This document shows, in pieces, positions 26,800-35,147 of a DNA stretch of 64,000 nucleotides. The notes beneath the pieces were generated by a model. It saw only the letters and a list, made by a program, of their open reading frames with translations, was not told the DNA's origin and did not search any database. How positions within the stretch are numbered: position 1 is the stretch's first letter; each line of letters opens with the position of its first letter. A program made the translations under genes and the position numbers. Origin of the DNA: UBA4874 sp002399435 (lineage in GTDB: Bacteria; Bacillota; Clostridia; Caldicoprobacterales; DTU083). The stretch covers positions 1-64,000 of the forward strand of contig DAISGI010000009.1 of the NCBI GenBank assembly GCA_036823195.1. The letters are read 5' to 3'.

Positions 26800-26930
26800 A
26801 AAAGTCCATCGTGAAGGCTGCAACCTTATGTGCTGGTTTCCTGACATTCCTTGCCACCATGGCATCTGCTTCTGCATGCTGGATTTGGTTCTATCAACCG
26901 GAAGAACCCAAAGCCCTGCGCAGGGAATAA
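26796..26930 (+). CDS. agrD: AgrD-like cyclic lactone autoinducer precursor peptide
   Basis: This 44-residue peptide starts at GTG, overlaps the agrB stop by GTGA, and has AGGAGG nine bases upstream. The N-terminal half (KKSIVKAATLCAGFLTFL) is the amphipathic leader. The middle holds a core around ACWIWFYQ. The tail PEEPKALRRE matches the acidic, proline-containing recognition tail of clostridial AgrD peptides. The probable ring is the five residues CWIWF, closed from the cysteine thiol to the phenylalanine carboxyl. Ring size and N-terminal trimming are inference. Confidence 0.88.
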   Translation: MKKSIVKAATLCAGFLTFLATMASASACWIWFYQPEEPKALRRE

Positions 26931-26950
26931 CTCCAATCCAAAATGGGACA

Positions 26951-26989
26951 TGCACTGTTGATGTCTTCAGCAGTGCAGGCCCTTTTTTT
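26951..26989 (+). terminator. Terminator after agrBD
   Basis: An 11-bp stem (26951-26961 with 26967-26977), a five-base loop, and a T7 tract at 26983-26989. It separates agrBD from the VanZ-like gene. Confidence 0.85.
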
Positions 26990-27019
26990 ATCAATAGAAA
27001 GGAAAATGAAAAGAGCGGA

Positions 27020-27505
27020 ATGAAACAAACGAATAAGAAAAGCACCAGGTATATATGGATCCTCCCTGTTCTGTGGATGTGCCTCATTTTTGCCTTTTCC
27101 AGTCAGCCGGGGAATGATTCCTCCCGGATGAGCGGGGGAGTCACACGGATCATTGAATCGATAGCAGGATTTTTCAATATCAATACGGGTCGTTTTGATT
27201 TGCATTTGATTGTAAGAAAATCAGCGCACTTTCTGGAATATGCGATTTTGGGGGCTTTATTTTTTACAGCATTCCATTCGGCTTCCGGAAGACCGTTTCC
27301 CCGGGCCGGCTGGCGGGCAGGCCTCAGGGCACAGGCGGCCGGCATGGGTTATGCGGTGACGGATGAACTGCACCAGTGGTTTGTTCCCGGGCGCAGCTGC
27401 CAGGTCCGGGATATGCTGATTGACAGCTGCGGTGTGTTGCTTGCTGTTTTGATTTGCTGTGCATTTTATCTGGCGAGGGGCAGGCGGCATGCCGAATTCC
27501 ATTGA
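27020..27505 (+). CDS. VanZ-like membrane protein
   Basis: This 161-residue protein has about four membrane spans. It carries the family signatures FAFSSQPG after span 1, RKSAHFLEYAILG, and TDELHQWFVPGRSCQVRDMLID. VanZ relatives confer low teicoplanin or lipoglycopeptide resistance in some bacteria, but most genomic copies have no known role. The ATG at 27020 is preferred, though its ribosome site is poor. It lies 90 bp after agrD with a terminator between, so it may not be co-transcribed. Confidence 0.85.
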   Translation: MKQTNKKSTRYIWILPVLWMCLIFAFSSQPGNDSSRMSGGVTRIIESIAGFFNINTGRFDLHLIVRKSAHFLEYAILGALFFTAFHSASGRPFPRAGWRAGLRAQAAGMGYAVTDELHQWFVPGRSCQVRDMLIDSCGVLLAVLICCAFYLARGRRHAEFH

Positions 27506-27529
27506 CTTTCCGGGCGATTCCTTTATAAT
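27502..27529 (+). promoter_or_regulatory. Sigma-A-type promoter for the GH172-like gene
   Basis: TTGACT (27502-27507), a 16-bp spacer, and TATAAT (27524-27529). The -35 box overlaps the VanZ stop codon, and the start codon lies 45 bp downstream. Confidence 0.65.
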
Positions 27530-27573
27530 CTAGTTGAAATCATGTGTTCGTATGGATAAGGAGGAGTCGTATC

Positions 27574-28656
27574 ATGTTTCGTGGAATCGGAACCAATATG
27601 GGCAATCTGTTTCTGGCATCCAATGCAAAAACAAGGTCTGTCAGCCCGGAGAACTTTACCGGCGAAAAGGGCGGAGGCGCCAGATGTGAGCCGGCGGACG
27701 GAACGGCAGGAGGTCCCGCCCGGGAGCTGGGCAAGGGCTGGAAGGTAAACCCTTTCATCCACATAGAGGCCCATGGCACCTTTACTCTGGCAGAGATCGA
27801 CGGGCCGGGCTGTATTTCGCATATCTGGCTGACTCCGGTGGGGAGCTTACGTCATCTGATTCTCCGGATCTATTGGGATGGGCAGGAGATTCCATCTGTG
27901 GAGTGTCCCATCGGTGATTTTTTTGCCTGCGGGTGGGGTGTCTATGCACCGGTGAATTCCCTGGCTGTCTGTGTAAATCCTGGCAGCGCCTTCAACTGCT
28001 ACTGGCAGATGCCCTTCCGGAAAGGGTGCAGAATCACTTTGGAGAACCGGACGGATGAGGTGTCCACGATTTATTATCAGATTGACTACTGCCTGACGGA
28101 GGTACCGGAAGATGCGCTGTATTTCCACGCCCAATTCCGCAGGGTAAATCCTCTGCCCTACAGGGAAGTCTATACCATTCTGGACGGAGTCCGCGGGAAA
28201 GGACAATATGTCGGTGTTTATTTATGTTGGGGCTCCAACAACAATGGCTGGTGGGGAGAAGGAGAAGTCAAATTCTATCTGGATGGGGACCATGCGTATC
28301 CCACCATTTGCAGTACCGGCACGGAGGACTATTTTTGTGGATCCTATAACTTTGAAAACAAAGCGACTCATCAATATGAAGAGTTTTCCACCGCCTATGC
28401 CGGATTGCCCCAGGTGATCCGGCCGGACGGCTTGTACAATTCCCAGACCCGATTCGGCATGTACCGCTGGCATATCACGGATCCCATCCGTTTTGAAACG
28501 GATCTCAGGGTTACGGTTCAGGCATTGGGCTGGAGAAGCGGCGGCCGTTATCTGCCCCTGCAGGACGACATTTCTTCCGTTGCGTACTGGTATCAGACTC
28601 TTCCGGCGGAGAAATTTCCACCTTTGCCGGATGACGACGCACTGGAGATTATCTGA
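27574..28656 (+). CDS. DUF2961/GH172-like glycoside hydrolase
   Basis: The protein has 360 residues from the ATG at 27574, with AAGGAGG upstream. It matches the DUF2961 family, now classed as GH172, whose characterised members act on alpha-D-fructofuranosides and D-arabinofuranosides. Seen in the sequence: ISHIWLTP near the N-terminus, YWDGQEIPSVECPIGDFF, the acidic GEGEVKFYLDGD stretch (Glu229 and Glu231), and STGTEDYF with Glu251. These glutamates are the likely catalytic positions. No signal peptide is present, so it probably works on imported oligosaccharides. It precedes an alpha-mannosidase by 100 bp, which hints at a shared substrate. Confidence 0.85.
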   Translation: MFRGIGTNMGNLFLASNAKTRSVSPENFTGEKGGGARCEPADGTAGGPARELGKGWKVNPFIHIEAHGTFTLAEIDGPGCISHIWLTPVGSLRHLILRIYWDGQEIPSVECPIGDFFACGWGVYAPVNSLAVCVNPGSAFNCYWQMPFRKGCRITLENRTDEVSTIYYQIDYCLTEVPEDALYFHAQFRRVNPLPYREVYTILDGVRGKGQYVGVYLCWGSNNNGWWGEGEVKFYLDGDHAYPTICSTGTEDYFCGSYNFENKATHQYEEFSTAYAGLPQVIRPDGLYNSQTRFGMYRWHITDPIRFETDLRVTVQALGWRSGGRYLPLQDDISSVAYWYQTLPAEKFPPLPDDDALEII

Positions 28657-28705
28657 TGGTACTTCCGTACCTGTTATGTTATGATATATTGGATTCAATC
28701 AGAAA

Positions 28706-28735
28706 GATCCCCGTTCCCGCTACGGAGCGGGGATC
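28706..28735 (+). promoter_or_regulatory. Stable leader hairpin before the alpha-mannosidase gene
   Basis: GATCCCCG (28706-28713) pairs perfectly with CGGGGATC (28728-28735), with an inner CCG/CGG pair. No T tract follows on the + strand. It ends 21 bp before the start codon, so it is more likely an mRNA leader or processing structure than a terminator. Confidence 0.5.
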
Positions 28736-28756
28736 AAAACAAGGAAGGGGCAAATC

Positions 28757-31700
28757 ATGTTTTTTGTAATGGAGCGCACCAGAAAAGTGATGGAAGAATT
28801 GATGCGCCAGATGTTTTTGGATGCGGCGGAAATCCGGTCCTTTCAAATGAAAGCAGGGCATTTTCAGACTCTGAAGGACGCGGAGCAGGATCCCTCTCCG
28901 TGGCAGGATTATCAAACCGGCGGCAGCTGGGGGGGCCGGGGTGTCCATGCCTGGTTTCGGACGGCTTTTCAGATGCCGGAACCATTGGATGGACGTACAG
29001 CAGTGATCCGGATCCAGACGGGAGGCAGCGGCTGGGGCGCGGGGAATCCTCAGTTGCTGCTGTATGTAAATGGTGAGATTGTCCAGGGGGTGGACGGGAA
29101 TCACAAAGAAGTAATTCTGGATCATTCTGCCGTGAAGGGGACGACAGTTCAGATTGATCTTTCTGCATACACCGACGGGATGGACGATTTGAAACTGACT
29201 GTCGCTGCACTGGAGGAAAACGTAAAGGATCTGTGGTTTGATCTCTCCGTACCGCTGGAGATTGCCGACCGGCTGGATGAAAATGATAAAAACCGGGTGG
29301 ATATCCTGAACGCCTTGAACGATACGGTGAATCTGCTGGACCTGCGTAAACCCGGCTCTTCGGATTTTTATCAATCCGTGGAACGGGCACTGAAGTTTAT
29401 GGAGTCGGAGTTTTATGAGAAAAAGTGTGGGCAGGAGGATGTCGTCGCCACCTGCGTCGGGCATACCCATATAGATGTAGCATGGCTGTGGACCCTTGCC
29501 CAGACCAGGGAAAAGACAGCCCGGAGCTTTTCCACCGTGCTGAAGCTGATGAAGGAATATCCGGAATACCTGTTTATGTCCAGCCAGCCTCAGTTGTATC
29601 AGTTCTTAAAGGAAGATCATCCGGAAGTCTATGAAAAAGTGAAAGAGCGGGTCCGGGAAGGCCGATGGGAGCCGGAAGGCGCCATGTGGCTGGAAGCGGA
29701 CTGCAATCTCACTTCCGGGGAATCCCTGGTTCGTCAGATTCTTTTCGGCACCCGGTTTTTCAAAAGGGAGTTCGGCGTAACAAATGAAATCCTGTGGCTT
29801 CCGGATGTGTTTGGTTACAGTGCCGCTCTTCCCCAGATTATGAAAAAATCGGGTATCCGGTACTTTACGACGACCAAGATTGCCTGGAACCAGTTCAATA
29901 AGGTTCCCTACGATACTTTTATGTGGAAAGGAATTGACGGTTCGGAAATTCTTACCCATTTTGTCACGACATGTGATTACCAGAAGGAGATTAAATCCCA
30001 CTTTACCACTTACAACGGATATCTGAATCCGTCCCAGGTCATGGGCGCCTGGCAGAGATATCAGCAGAAAGAAATCAACAATGATGTTTTGATTTCCTTC
30101 GGCCATGGAGACGGAGGCGGAGGTCCGACCATTGATATGCTGGAAAATGGCAGGAGGATGGCAAAGGGAATTCCCGGCTGTCCGAAGGTGGAGATGGGAA
30201 CGGCCCGGGACTATTTTCATAAATTGGAGAAAACGGTGAGCGGGAATCGGCACCTTCCCAAATGGGTGGGGGAGCTGTATCTGGAATATCATCGGGGAAC
30301 CTATACTTCCATGGCAAAGAACAAGCGGTTCAATCGCAAAAGTGAATTGCTGTATCAGGATGTGGAGATGCTCTCTTCCCTTTGCAGCGCTTTTGGCGGG
30401 GAGTATCCGCAGGACCGGATCAACCGGGGCTGGGAAAAGATCCTTTTGAACCAGTTCCATGACATTATACCGGGGTCCGCCATTTATGAGGTATATCAGG
30501 ATTCCCACAGACAATATGAAAAGATTCTGGCAAATGGCCGGGAACTGCTGCATGCATCCCTTCAGTTCCTCGCCGGTCATATCCGTCCAAAGGATCCGCA
30601 GAAGGGCCTTACGCTGGCTGTATTCAACACCCTGTCCTTTCCCCGGGACGATATGGCATCCTTTGCCCTGCCCGAAGGCATGAAGAATCCTGAAATACGG
30701 GACGAAGACGAAGCGGTTGTTCCGCTTCAGATCATAAAGGATGCGAATGTGGACAGAGCGCTTGTCTATGTAAAGAATATTCCGGCCAAGGGATATCGGG
30801 CTTTCCAGGTGCGGGAGGCATCCGGATCGGATACCGGGAAGAAGGAGAAGGCAGTCCTCCATGACGATGGGATGACCATAACGAAAAACCGCATGGAAAA
30901 TTCCTTTTTCCGTTTGGAACTGGATGAGAAAGGAACCATTGTCTCTCTGTTTGACAAAAAGAATGAGCGGCAGGTCCTTCAGGGGAAGGAAAGAGGCAAT
31001 GTAATACAGGCTTTCGAGGATCGTCCCATGAGTTTTGATAACTGGGACATTGATATCTACTACCAGGAGAAAATGTGGGAAGTGGACGATGTGCAGGGCA
31101 TGGAAGTCCTGGAAGCCGGGCCGATCCGGGGCAGACTTCGTATTACGAAGAAATTTCTGGACTCCACGATCGTACAGGATATGATCCTGTATCGGGACAT
31201 TCCGAGGATCGATTTTCAAACCCATGTGGACTGGAAGGAGGACCGGATCCTGCTGAAAGCGGCTTTTCCCGTGGATGTGCATTCTGACAAGGCGACGTAT
31301 GAGATTCAGTTTGGAAACGTGGAAAGGCCCACGCACTGGAATACCTCCTGGGATACGGCACGGTTTGAAGTATGCGCGCAGAAATGGGCGGATTTGTCGG
31401 AGGACGGTTACGGCGTCAGCCTGCTGAATGACTGCAAATATGGTCATGATATCCGGGACGGCAATATGCGCCTGACTCTTTTGAAATCCGGCATGGATCC
31501 GAATCCGAAGGCGGACCGGGGTGAGCATGAGTTTACTTATTCTTTATATCCCCATGCGGAAAGCTGGAGGGAGGGAGGCACCGTACCGATGGCTTATCGT
31601 TTGAATGTACCCCTGCACACGGCGATTTGCCGGGGAGACAGCAGCAACGGCAGTGAAGTGCTGCCAGGCAGCCTCTCCATGATCAAGGCGGACTGCCCCA

Positions 31701-31939
31701 ATGTGATGATCGATACGGTTAAAAAAGCAGAAGACAGCGGAGCGATCGTCGTTCGGATGTATGAATGCTACAACCGGAGAAGTAAGGTGAACCTGACGTT
31801 CTTCAAGGATCTGGAGGAAGTCACCGAGTGCGACCTGATGGAAAAGCCCCTGACGAAGATCCCGGTGAAGGGCGGCAGTTTCTCCTTTGAAATACGGCCG
31901 TATGAAATCAGGACTTTTTTGCTGAAGGTGAAAAAATAG
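28757..31939 (+). CDS. Alpha-mannosidase, glycoside hydrolase family 38
   Basis: This 1060-residue retaining exo-mannosidase removes alpha-linked mannose from oligosaccharides. The zinc site is visible: His238 and Asp240 in HTHIDVAWLW, the nucleophile Asp350 in LWLPDVFG, and His450 in SFGHGDGG. The catalytic domain is preceded by about 230 residues of beta-rich N-terminal domain and followed by the middle helical and large C-terminal beta domains. There is no signal peptide, so it is cytoplasmic. The ATG has AAGGAAGGGG upstream. It follows the GH172-like gene and precedes an aldo/keto reductase. Length fits the family. Confidence 0.95.
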   Translation: MFFVMERTRKVMEELMRQMFLDAAEIRSFQMKAGHFQTLKDAEQDPSPWQDYQTGGSWGGRGVHAWFRTAFQMPEPLDGRTAVIRIQTGGSGWGAGNPQLLLYVNGEIVQGVDGNHKEVILDHSAVKGTTVQIDLSAYTDGMDDLKLTVAALEENVKDLWFDLSVPLEIADRLDENDKNRVDILNALNDTVNLLDLRKPGSSDFYQSVERALKFMESEFYEKKCGQEDVVATCVGHTHIDVAWLWTLAQTREKTARSFSTVLKLMKEYPEYLFMSSQPQLYQFLKEDHPEVYEKVKERVREGRWEPEGAMWLEADCNLTSGESLVRQILFGTRFFKREFGVTNEILWLPDVFGYSAALPQIMKKSGIRYFTTTKIAWNQFNKVPYDTFMWKGIDGSEILTHFVTTCDYQKEIKSHFTTYNGYLNPSQVMGAWQRYQQKEINNDVLISFGHGDGGGGPTIDMLENGRRMAKGIPGCPKVEMGTARDYFHKLEKTVSGNRHLPKWVGELYLEYHRGTYTSMAKNKRFNRKSELLYQDVEMLSSLCSAFGGEYPQDRINRGWEKILLNQFHDIIPGSAIYEVYQDSHRQYEKILANGRELLHASLQFLAGHIRPKDPQKGLTLAVFNTLSFPRDDMASFALPEGMKNPEIRDEDEAVVPLQIIKDANVDRALVYVKNIPAKGYRAFQVREASGSDTGKKEKAVLHDDGMTITKNRMENSFFRLELDEKGTIVSLFDKKNERQVLQGKERGNVIQAFEDRPMSFDNWDIDIYYQEKMWEVDDVQGMEVLEAGPIRGRLRITKKFLDSTIVQDMILYRDIPRIDFQTHVDWKEDRILLKAAFPVDVHSDKATYEIQFGNVERPTHWNTSWDTARFEVCAQKWADLSEDGYGVSLLNDCKYGHDIRDGNMRLTLLKSGMDPNPKADRGEHEFTYSLYPHAESWREGGTVPMAYRLNVPLHTAICRGDSSNGSEVLPGSLSMIKADCPNVMIDTVKKAEDSGAIVVRMYECYNRRSKVNLTFFKDLEEVTECDLMEKPLTKIPVKGGSFSFEIRPYEIRTFLLKVKK

Positions 31940-32139
31940 AAGAAAACGGTTTAATTCTCTTATTTCTGTTTCAGCCTCCGAAATTAGGTGATATATAATA
32001 ATCAGGGAAGAGACTATAGGAATGAGGATGCAGAAGGAGGAGCGCTCTTCCATAGCCGATAAAGAGGAATAAGAGAAGAGACAAAAGGATAATATACCGG
32101 AAATCAGAGTTGCAAAATGAGAGAAAGGATGTGCAGGGA

Positions 32140-32967
32140 ATGCTGAACAGTCTGACCAGTACTGTAACTTTGCAGAATGGCGTCAAAATGCCCGTCATGG
32201 GGCTTGGCGTGTGGCAGGCAAAAGACGGCCGGGAGGTGGAAAGCGCTGTAAAATATGCCGTGGAAGCCGGGTATCGGGCCATTGATACAGCTGCGGCCTA
32301 CGGCAATGAAGAGGGAGTCGGCATCGGGATCCGGGACTGCGGAGTGCCGCGGAAAGAGCTGTTTGTTACGACAAAACTGTGGAACGGGGATCAGGGATAT
32401 GATTCTGCCCTGAAGGCGTTTGACCGCAGTATGGAAAAGCTGAAGCTGGATTATCTGGATCTGTATCTGATCCACTGGCCAGTGAAGGGAAAATACAAGG
32501 ATTCCTGGCGCGCCATGGAAAAATTATATGAAGATGGACGTGTCCGGGCAATCGGAGTGTGCAATTTTCATCCCCATCATCTGGATGATCTGATGGAAAC
32601 CGCTCATGTTATTCCCATGGTGGACCAGGTGGAGTTTCATCCGCTGCTGACTCAGGTGGAATTGCGCAGGTTTTGCAAGAACAAAAAAATACAGATGGAA
32701 GCATACAGTCCGCTGCTGCATGGGCATCTGGATCAGCCTGTTCTGAAGCAGCTGGGAGAAAAATACGGAAAATCACCGGCACAGATCATACTGCGCTGGG
32801 ATCTGCAAAATGGAGTTGTTACCATTCCAAAATCCGTTCATAAGGATCGGATTATCGAGAATTCCAACGTATTTGATTTTGAATTATCGCAGGAGGACAT
32901 GGATACCATCAGCGACTTGAACCAAAATTACCGGACTGGCAGCGATCCGGATCACTTTGACTTTTAA
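32140..32967 (+). CDS. Aldo/keto reductase
   Basis: This 275-residue NADPH-dependent TIM-barrel oxidoreductase reduces aldehydes or keto sugars. The catalytic tetrad is visible as Asp and Tyr in AIDTAAAYGNE, Lys in TTKLWNGDQG and His in YLIHWP. The nucleotide-binding IPKSVHKDRIIEN segment is near the C-terminus. The ATG at 32140 is preferred to an upstream TTG. It resembles the 2,5-diketo-gluconate reductase-like subgroup. It closes a transcript ending in a terminator at 33044-33080. The natural substrate is unknown. Confidence 0.92.
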   Translation: MLNSLTSTVTLQNGVKMPVMGLGVWQAKDGREVESAVKYAVEAGYRAIDTAAAYGNEEGVGIGIRDCGVPRKELFVTTKLWNGDQGYDSALKAFDRSMEKLKLDYLDLYLIHWPVKGKYKDSWRAMEKLYEDGRVRAIGVCNFHPHHLDDLMETAHVIPMVDQVEFHPLLTQVELRRFCKNKKIQMEAYSPLLHGHLDQPVLKQLGEKYGKSPAQIILRWDLQNGVVTIPKSVHKDRIIENSNVFDFELSQEDMDTISDLNQNYRTGSDPDHFDF

Positions 32968-33043
32968 CAGACGTGTTGGAATTTTTCCCTCTTCCCTATA
33001 GGTGAGAGAGGAAGACGAATATCGCCTCAACTGACTTTTTTGA

Positions 33044-33080
33044 AATAATCATCCTGTTCCCGCAGGGTGATTATTTTTTT
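33044..33080 (+). terminator. Terminator after aldo/keto reductase
   Basis: A 13-bp nearly perfect stem (33044-33056 with 33063-33075), a six-base loop, and a T7 tract. Confidence 0.85.
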
Positions 33081-33157
33081 AAAAAGCTAATTCAGGATAC
33101 TTGCTCATTCCCTATTACCCCATACCTAACTTTTTCATTTTTGGGTAAAATACAGGC

Positions 33158-33556
33158 ATGTTGAAAAGATTTATTTTATATGGCTTTTCCGGCTGGGGAA
33201 TTGAAATCATATGGACGGGGCTGGGTTCCCTGCTTCAGGGAAACTACAAGCTTTCCGGGCATTCCAGCATCTGGATGTTTTTTATTTATGGATGTGCCGT
33301 ATTCCTTGAAGGGATCCATGATCGCATTGCTCATTTGCCATGGGAAATCCGGGGACTGATCTGGGTGCTGCTGATTTACTGTATTGAATACATCAGCGGT
33401 TTTTTGATGGATCTGTTTGGGATCTGCCCCTGGCATTATACAGGAAAGTTTGCAATGAACGGCTATATCAATTTCTCCTTTGCACCGGCATGGTTTGTGG
33501 CAGGTCTTCTTTTTGAGCGCTTTCACAAAAGCCTGGATGAGCTTGGTATTGCCTGA
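33158..33556 (+). CDS. Small membrane protein of the putative ABC-transporter type IV (PF06541-like) family
   Basis: This 132-residue protein has about four spans. It shows the family features FSGWGIEIIWT, SSIWMFFIYG, and IEYISGFLMDLFGICPWHYTG. The family name is historical and no transport function is established. It has no recognisable partner gene and lies between two terminated units. The ribosome site is not clear. Confidence 0.78.
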   Translation: MLKRFILYGFSGWGIEIIWTGLGSLLQGNYKLSGHSSIWMFFIYGCAVFLEGIHDRIAHLPWEIRGLIWVLLIYCIEYISGFLMDLFGICPWHYTGKFAMNGYINFSFAPAWFVAGLLFERFHKSLDELGIA

Positions 33557-33584
33557 AGGGAACTGGACATAACCGGATTTTACC

Positions 33585-33613
33585 TTGTGGTATTCTGGAA
33601 AATAAACTATAAT
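33585..33613 (+). promoter_or_regulatory. Sigma-A-type promoter for the isomerase gene at 33655
   Basis: TTGTGG (33585-33590), a 17-bp spacer, and a perfect TATAAT (33608-33613), 41 bp before the start codon. Confidence 0.7.
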
Positions 33614-33654
33614 ATGCACAGGACGAATTGTATACGCCAAGAGGAGGGTGCCAG

Positions 33655-34461
33655 ATGAAGTTTTCGTTTACCACATTGTCCTGTCCGGAATGGACCTGGG
33701 AGAAAATCCTGGAGGAAGCGGGCCGTCTTGGTTACGACGGGATAGAGATCCGCGGGCTGGAGGGGGAAATGTTCCTCCCCAAAGCAAGACCTTTTCTCCC
33801 GGAAAACCTGGAGAAGACCAAAAAGGATTTGCAGCAGCAGGGGCTGGAGATTATCTGTCTGGATACTTCATGCAGTCTTCACGACGAATCGAGGTACCAG
33901 GCGAACATGGAGGAAGGCAAGGCGACCATCGATCTTGCCCGGGAGCTTGGAGTGCCGTACATACGTGTATTTGGAAACAATATTCCGAATCCGTACGAAA
34001 AGCAGCAGTCCATCCTTTGGGTGGCCAAATGTCTGGAGGAGCTGGGAGAATACGCGGAAGATAAGGATGTCTGCGTCCTGATCGAAACCCATGGGGATTT
34101 TGCAGCATCTGATGATCTTTCTGCCGTCCTGTCTCATACTCACAGCCCGGCAATCGGGGTGCTGTGGGATGTCAACCATCCTTACAAGGCTTTCGGCGAG
34201 CCCATGGCTGTGACCTATGACCGATTGGGAAAATATATCCGACATACCCATTACAAGGATTCCAGGGGGAAGGGGCCCCATGCAAAGTTGTGTCTGGTGG
34301 GCGAAGGGGATCTGCCCATTGGGGAAAGTCTGGAAATCCTGAAACAGCATCACTATGACGGGTACCTGTCGCTGGAATGGGAAAAGAAATGGCATCCGGA
34401 TCTTGAGGAGCCGGAAATCGCCGTTCCCTCTTTTATTTCCTATATGAAAACGTTGATTTGA
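33655..34461 (+). CDS. Sugar phosphate isomerase/epimerase-like TIM-barrel protein
   Basis: The protein has 268 residues from the ATG at 33655, with GAGGAGG eight bases upstream. The N-terminal frame extension of nine codons overlaps that site and is rejected. Metal-binding positions of the xylose-isomerase-like fold are visible in LIETHGDF, WDVNHPYKAFGE, RHTHYKDS and LSLEWEKKWHP. The early FTTLSCPEWTWEKILEEA and DGIEIRG segments are typical of sugar isomerases or epimerases linked to catabolic clusters. The substrate is unknown. It has its own promoter and a downstream terminator past a tandem-repeat region. Confidence 0.87.
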   Translation: MKFSFTTLSCPEWTWEKILEEAGRLGYDGIEIRGLEGEMFLPKARPFLPENLEKTKKDLQQQGLEIICLDTSCSLHDESRYQANMEEGKATIDLARELGVPYIRVFGNNIPNPYEKQQSILWVAKCLEELGEYAEDKDVCVLIETHGDFAASDDLSAVLSHTHSPAIGVLWDVNHPYKAFGEPMAVTYDRLGKYIRHTHYKDSRGKGPHAKLCLVGEGDLPIGESLEILKQHHYDGYLSLEWEKKWHPDLEEPEIAVPSFISYMKTLI

Positions 34462-34510
34462 TCTCGTAAAAGGCGAAGGTCCGGAAGTAAGCAATGCTTG
34501 TAAAATAATT

Positions 34511-34685
34511 GAAGATATCGTGTGAGAAGACACATGCGAGAAGATACATGCAGGAAGATATATCAAGAAGATACATATGAGAAGATACATATGAGAAGAT
34601 ACATGAGGAAGATACATGTGAGAATATCATGTAAGAAGATCCATATGAAAATATACATGTGAGAAAGATCCATGCGGGAAGATCG
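34511..34685 (+). repeat. Degenerate 15-bp tandem repeat array
   Basis: About eleven imperfect copies of a unit close to GAGAAGATACATATG run for about 175 bp after the isomerase gene. There are no spacers as in CRISPR. The reverse strand reads as a low-complexity Phe/Ser/Tyr/Ile frame, which I do not accept as a gene. Confidence 0.85.
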
Positions 34686-34705
34686 TAATAGAAAATGAAG
34701 ATATG

Positions 34706-34745
34706 GAAAAAGAGCAGTACAGATATGAGGAGACTGCTCTTTTTC
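34706..34745 (+). terminator. Terminator after the repeat array
   Basis: A perfect 13-bp stem (34706-34718 with 34733-34745) with A-tract and T-tract ends. It can work in both directions. The stretch from 34746 to about 35009 shows no gene. Confidence 0.85.
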
Positions 34746-35009
34746 ATGCGAGACACAGAAATGGAAGGCTATTTACGGAGATAAGATGATGTGGGATACT
34801 ACCATGCATGGTCCTTCCATTTACTTCATCTTATTTCTTTCTTATTTCAAATTATTCGACACTTCCTACAGAAATCCTTCTTTATATTCTTGCCATTTTT
34901 GCAATCTGCAGATATTTTACATCCTTTGTATTCTGCAGGCCTGGGACATAAGGAAAAGCAGACTGTGACAGATCAGGAACACACAATGGAGCAATGGAAT
35001 GGGAGGATG

Positions 35010-35062
35010 GACTTTCGGTTCTGTGTACGAGGATTGACTTCCGGTTCCGTGTACAATATAAT
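35010..35062 (+). promoter_or_regulatory. Promoter with a 26-bp-spaced direct repeat upstream of threonine dehydrogenase
   Basis: TTGACT (35034-35039), a 17-bp spacer, and TATAAT (35057-35062). A 19-base near-identical direct repeat lies at 35010-35028 and 35036-35054 (two mismatches), the second copy covering the -35 box and spacer. It could be a tandem operator or a local duplication. Confidence 0.7.
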
Positions 35063-35147
35063 GGAAGTAAATAGGTGAGTTTTTAACATGGATTCTCGTT
35101 TCCATCTTCACATTTCACCCCATTTCATATAGAAAGGAAGAATGAAC

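Noticed and set aside
29606..31528. Leftward 640-codon open frame
   Set aside because: Antisense to the GH38 mannosidase. No family match and no start context.
34511..34685. CRISPR array
   Set aside because: Units are short, degenerate and contiguous, without unique spacers, and no cas genes are near.
34433..34756. Leftward small membrane-like protein frame
   Set aside because: It is a translation of the 15-bp tandem repeat array, so its repetitive hydrophobic sequence is an artefact.
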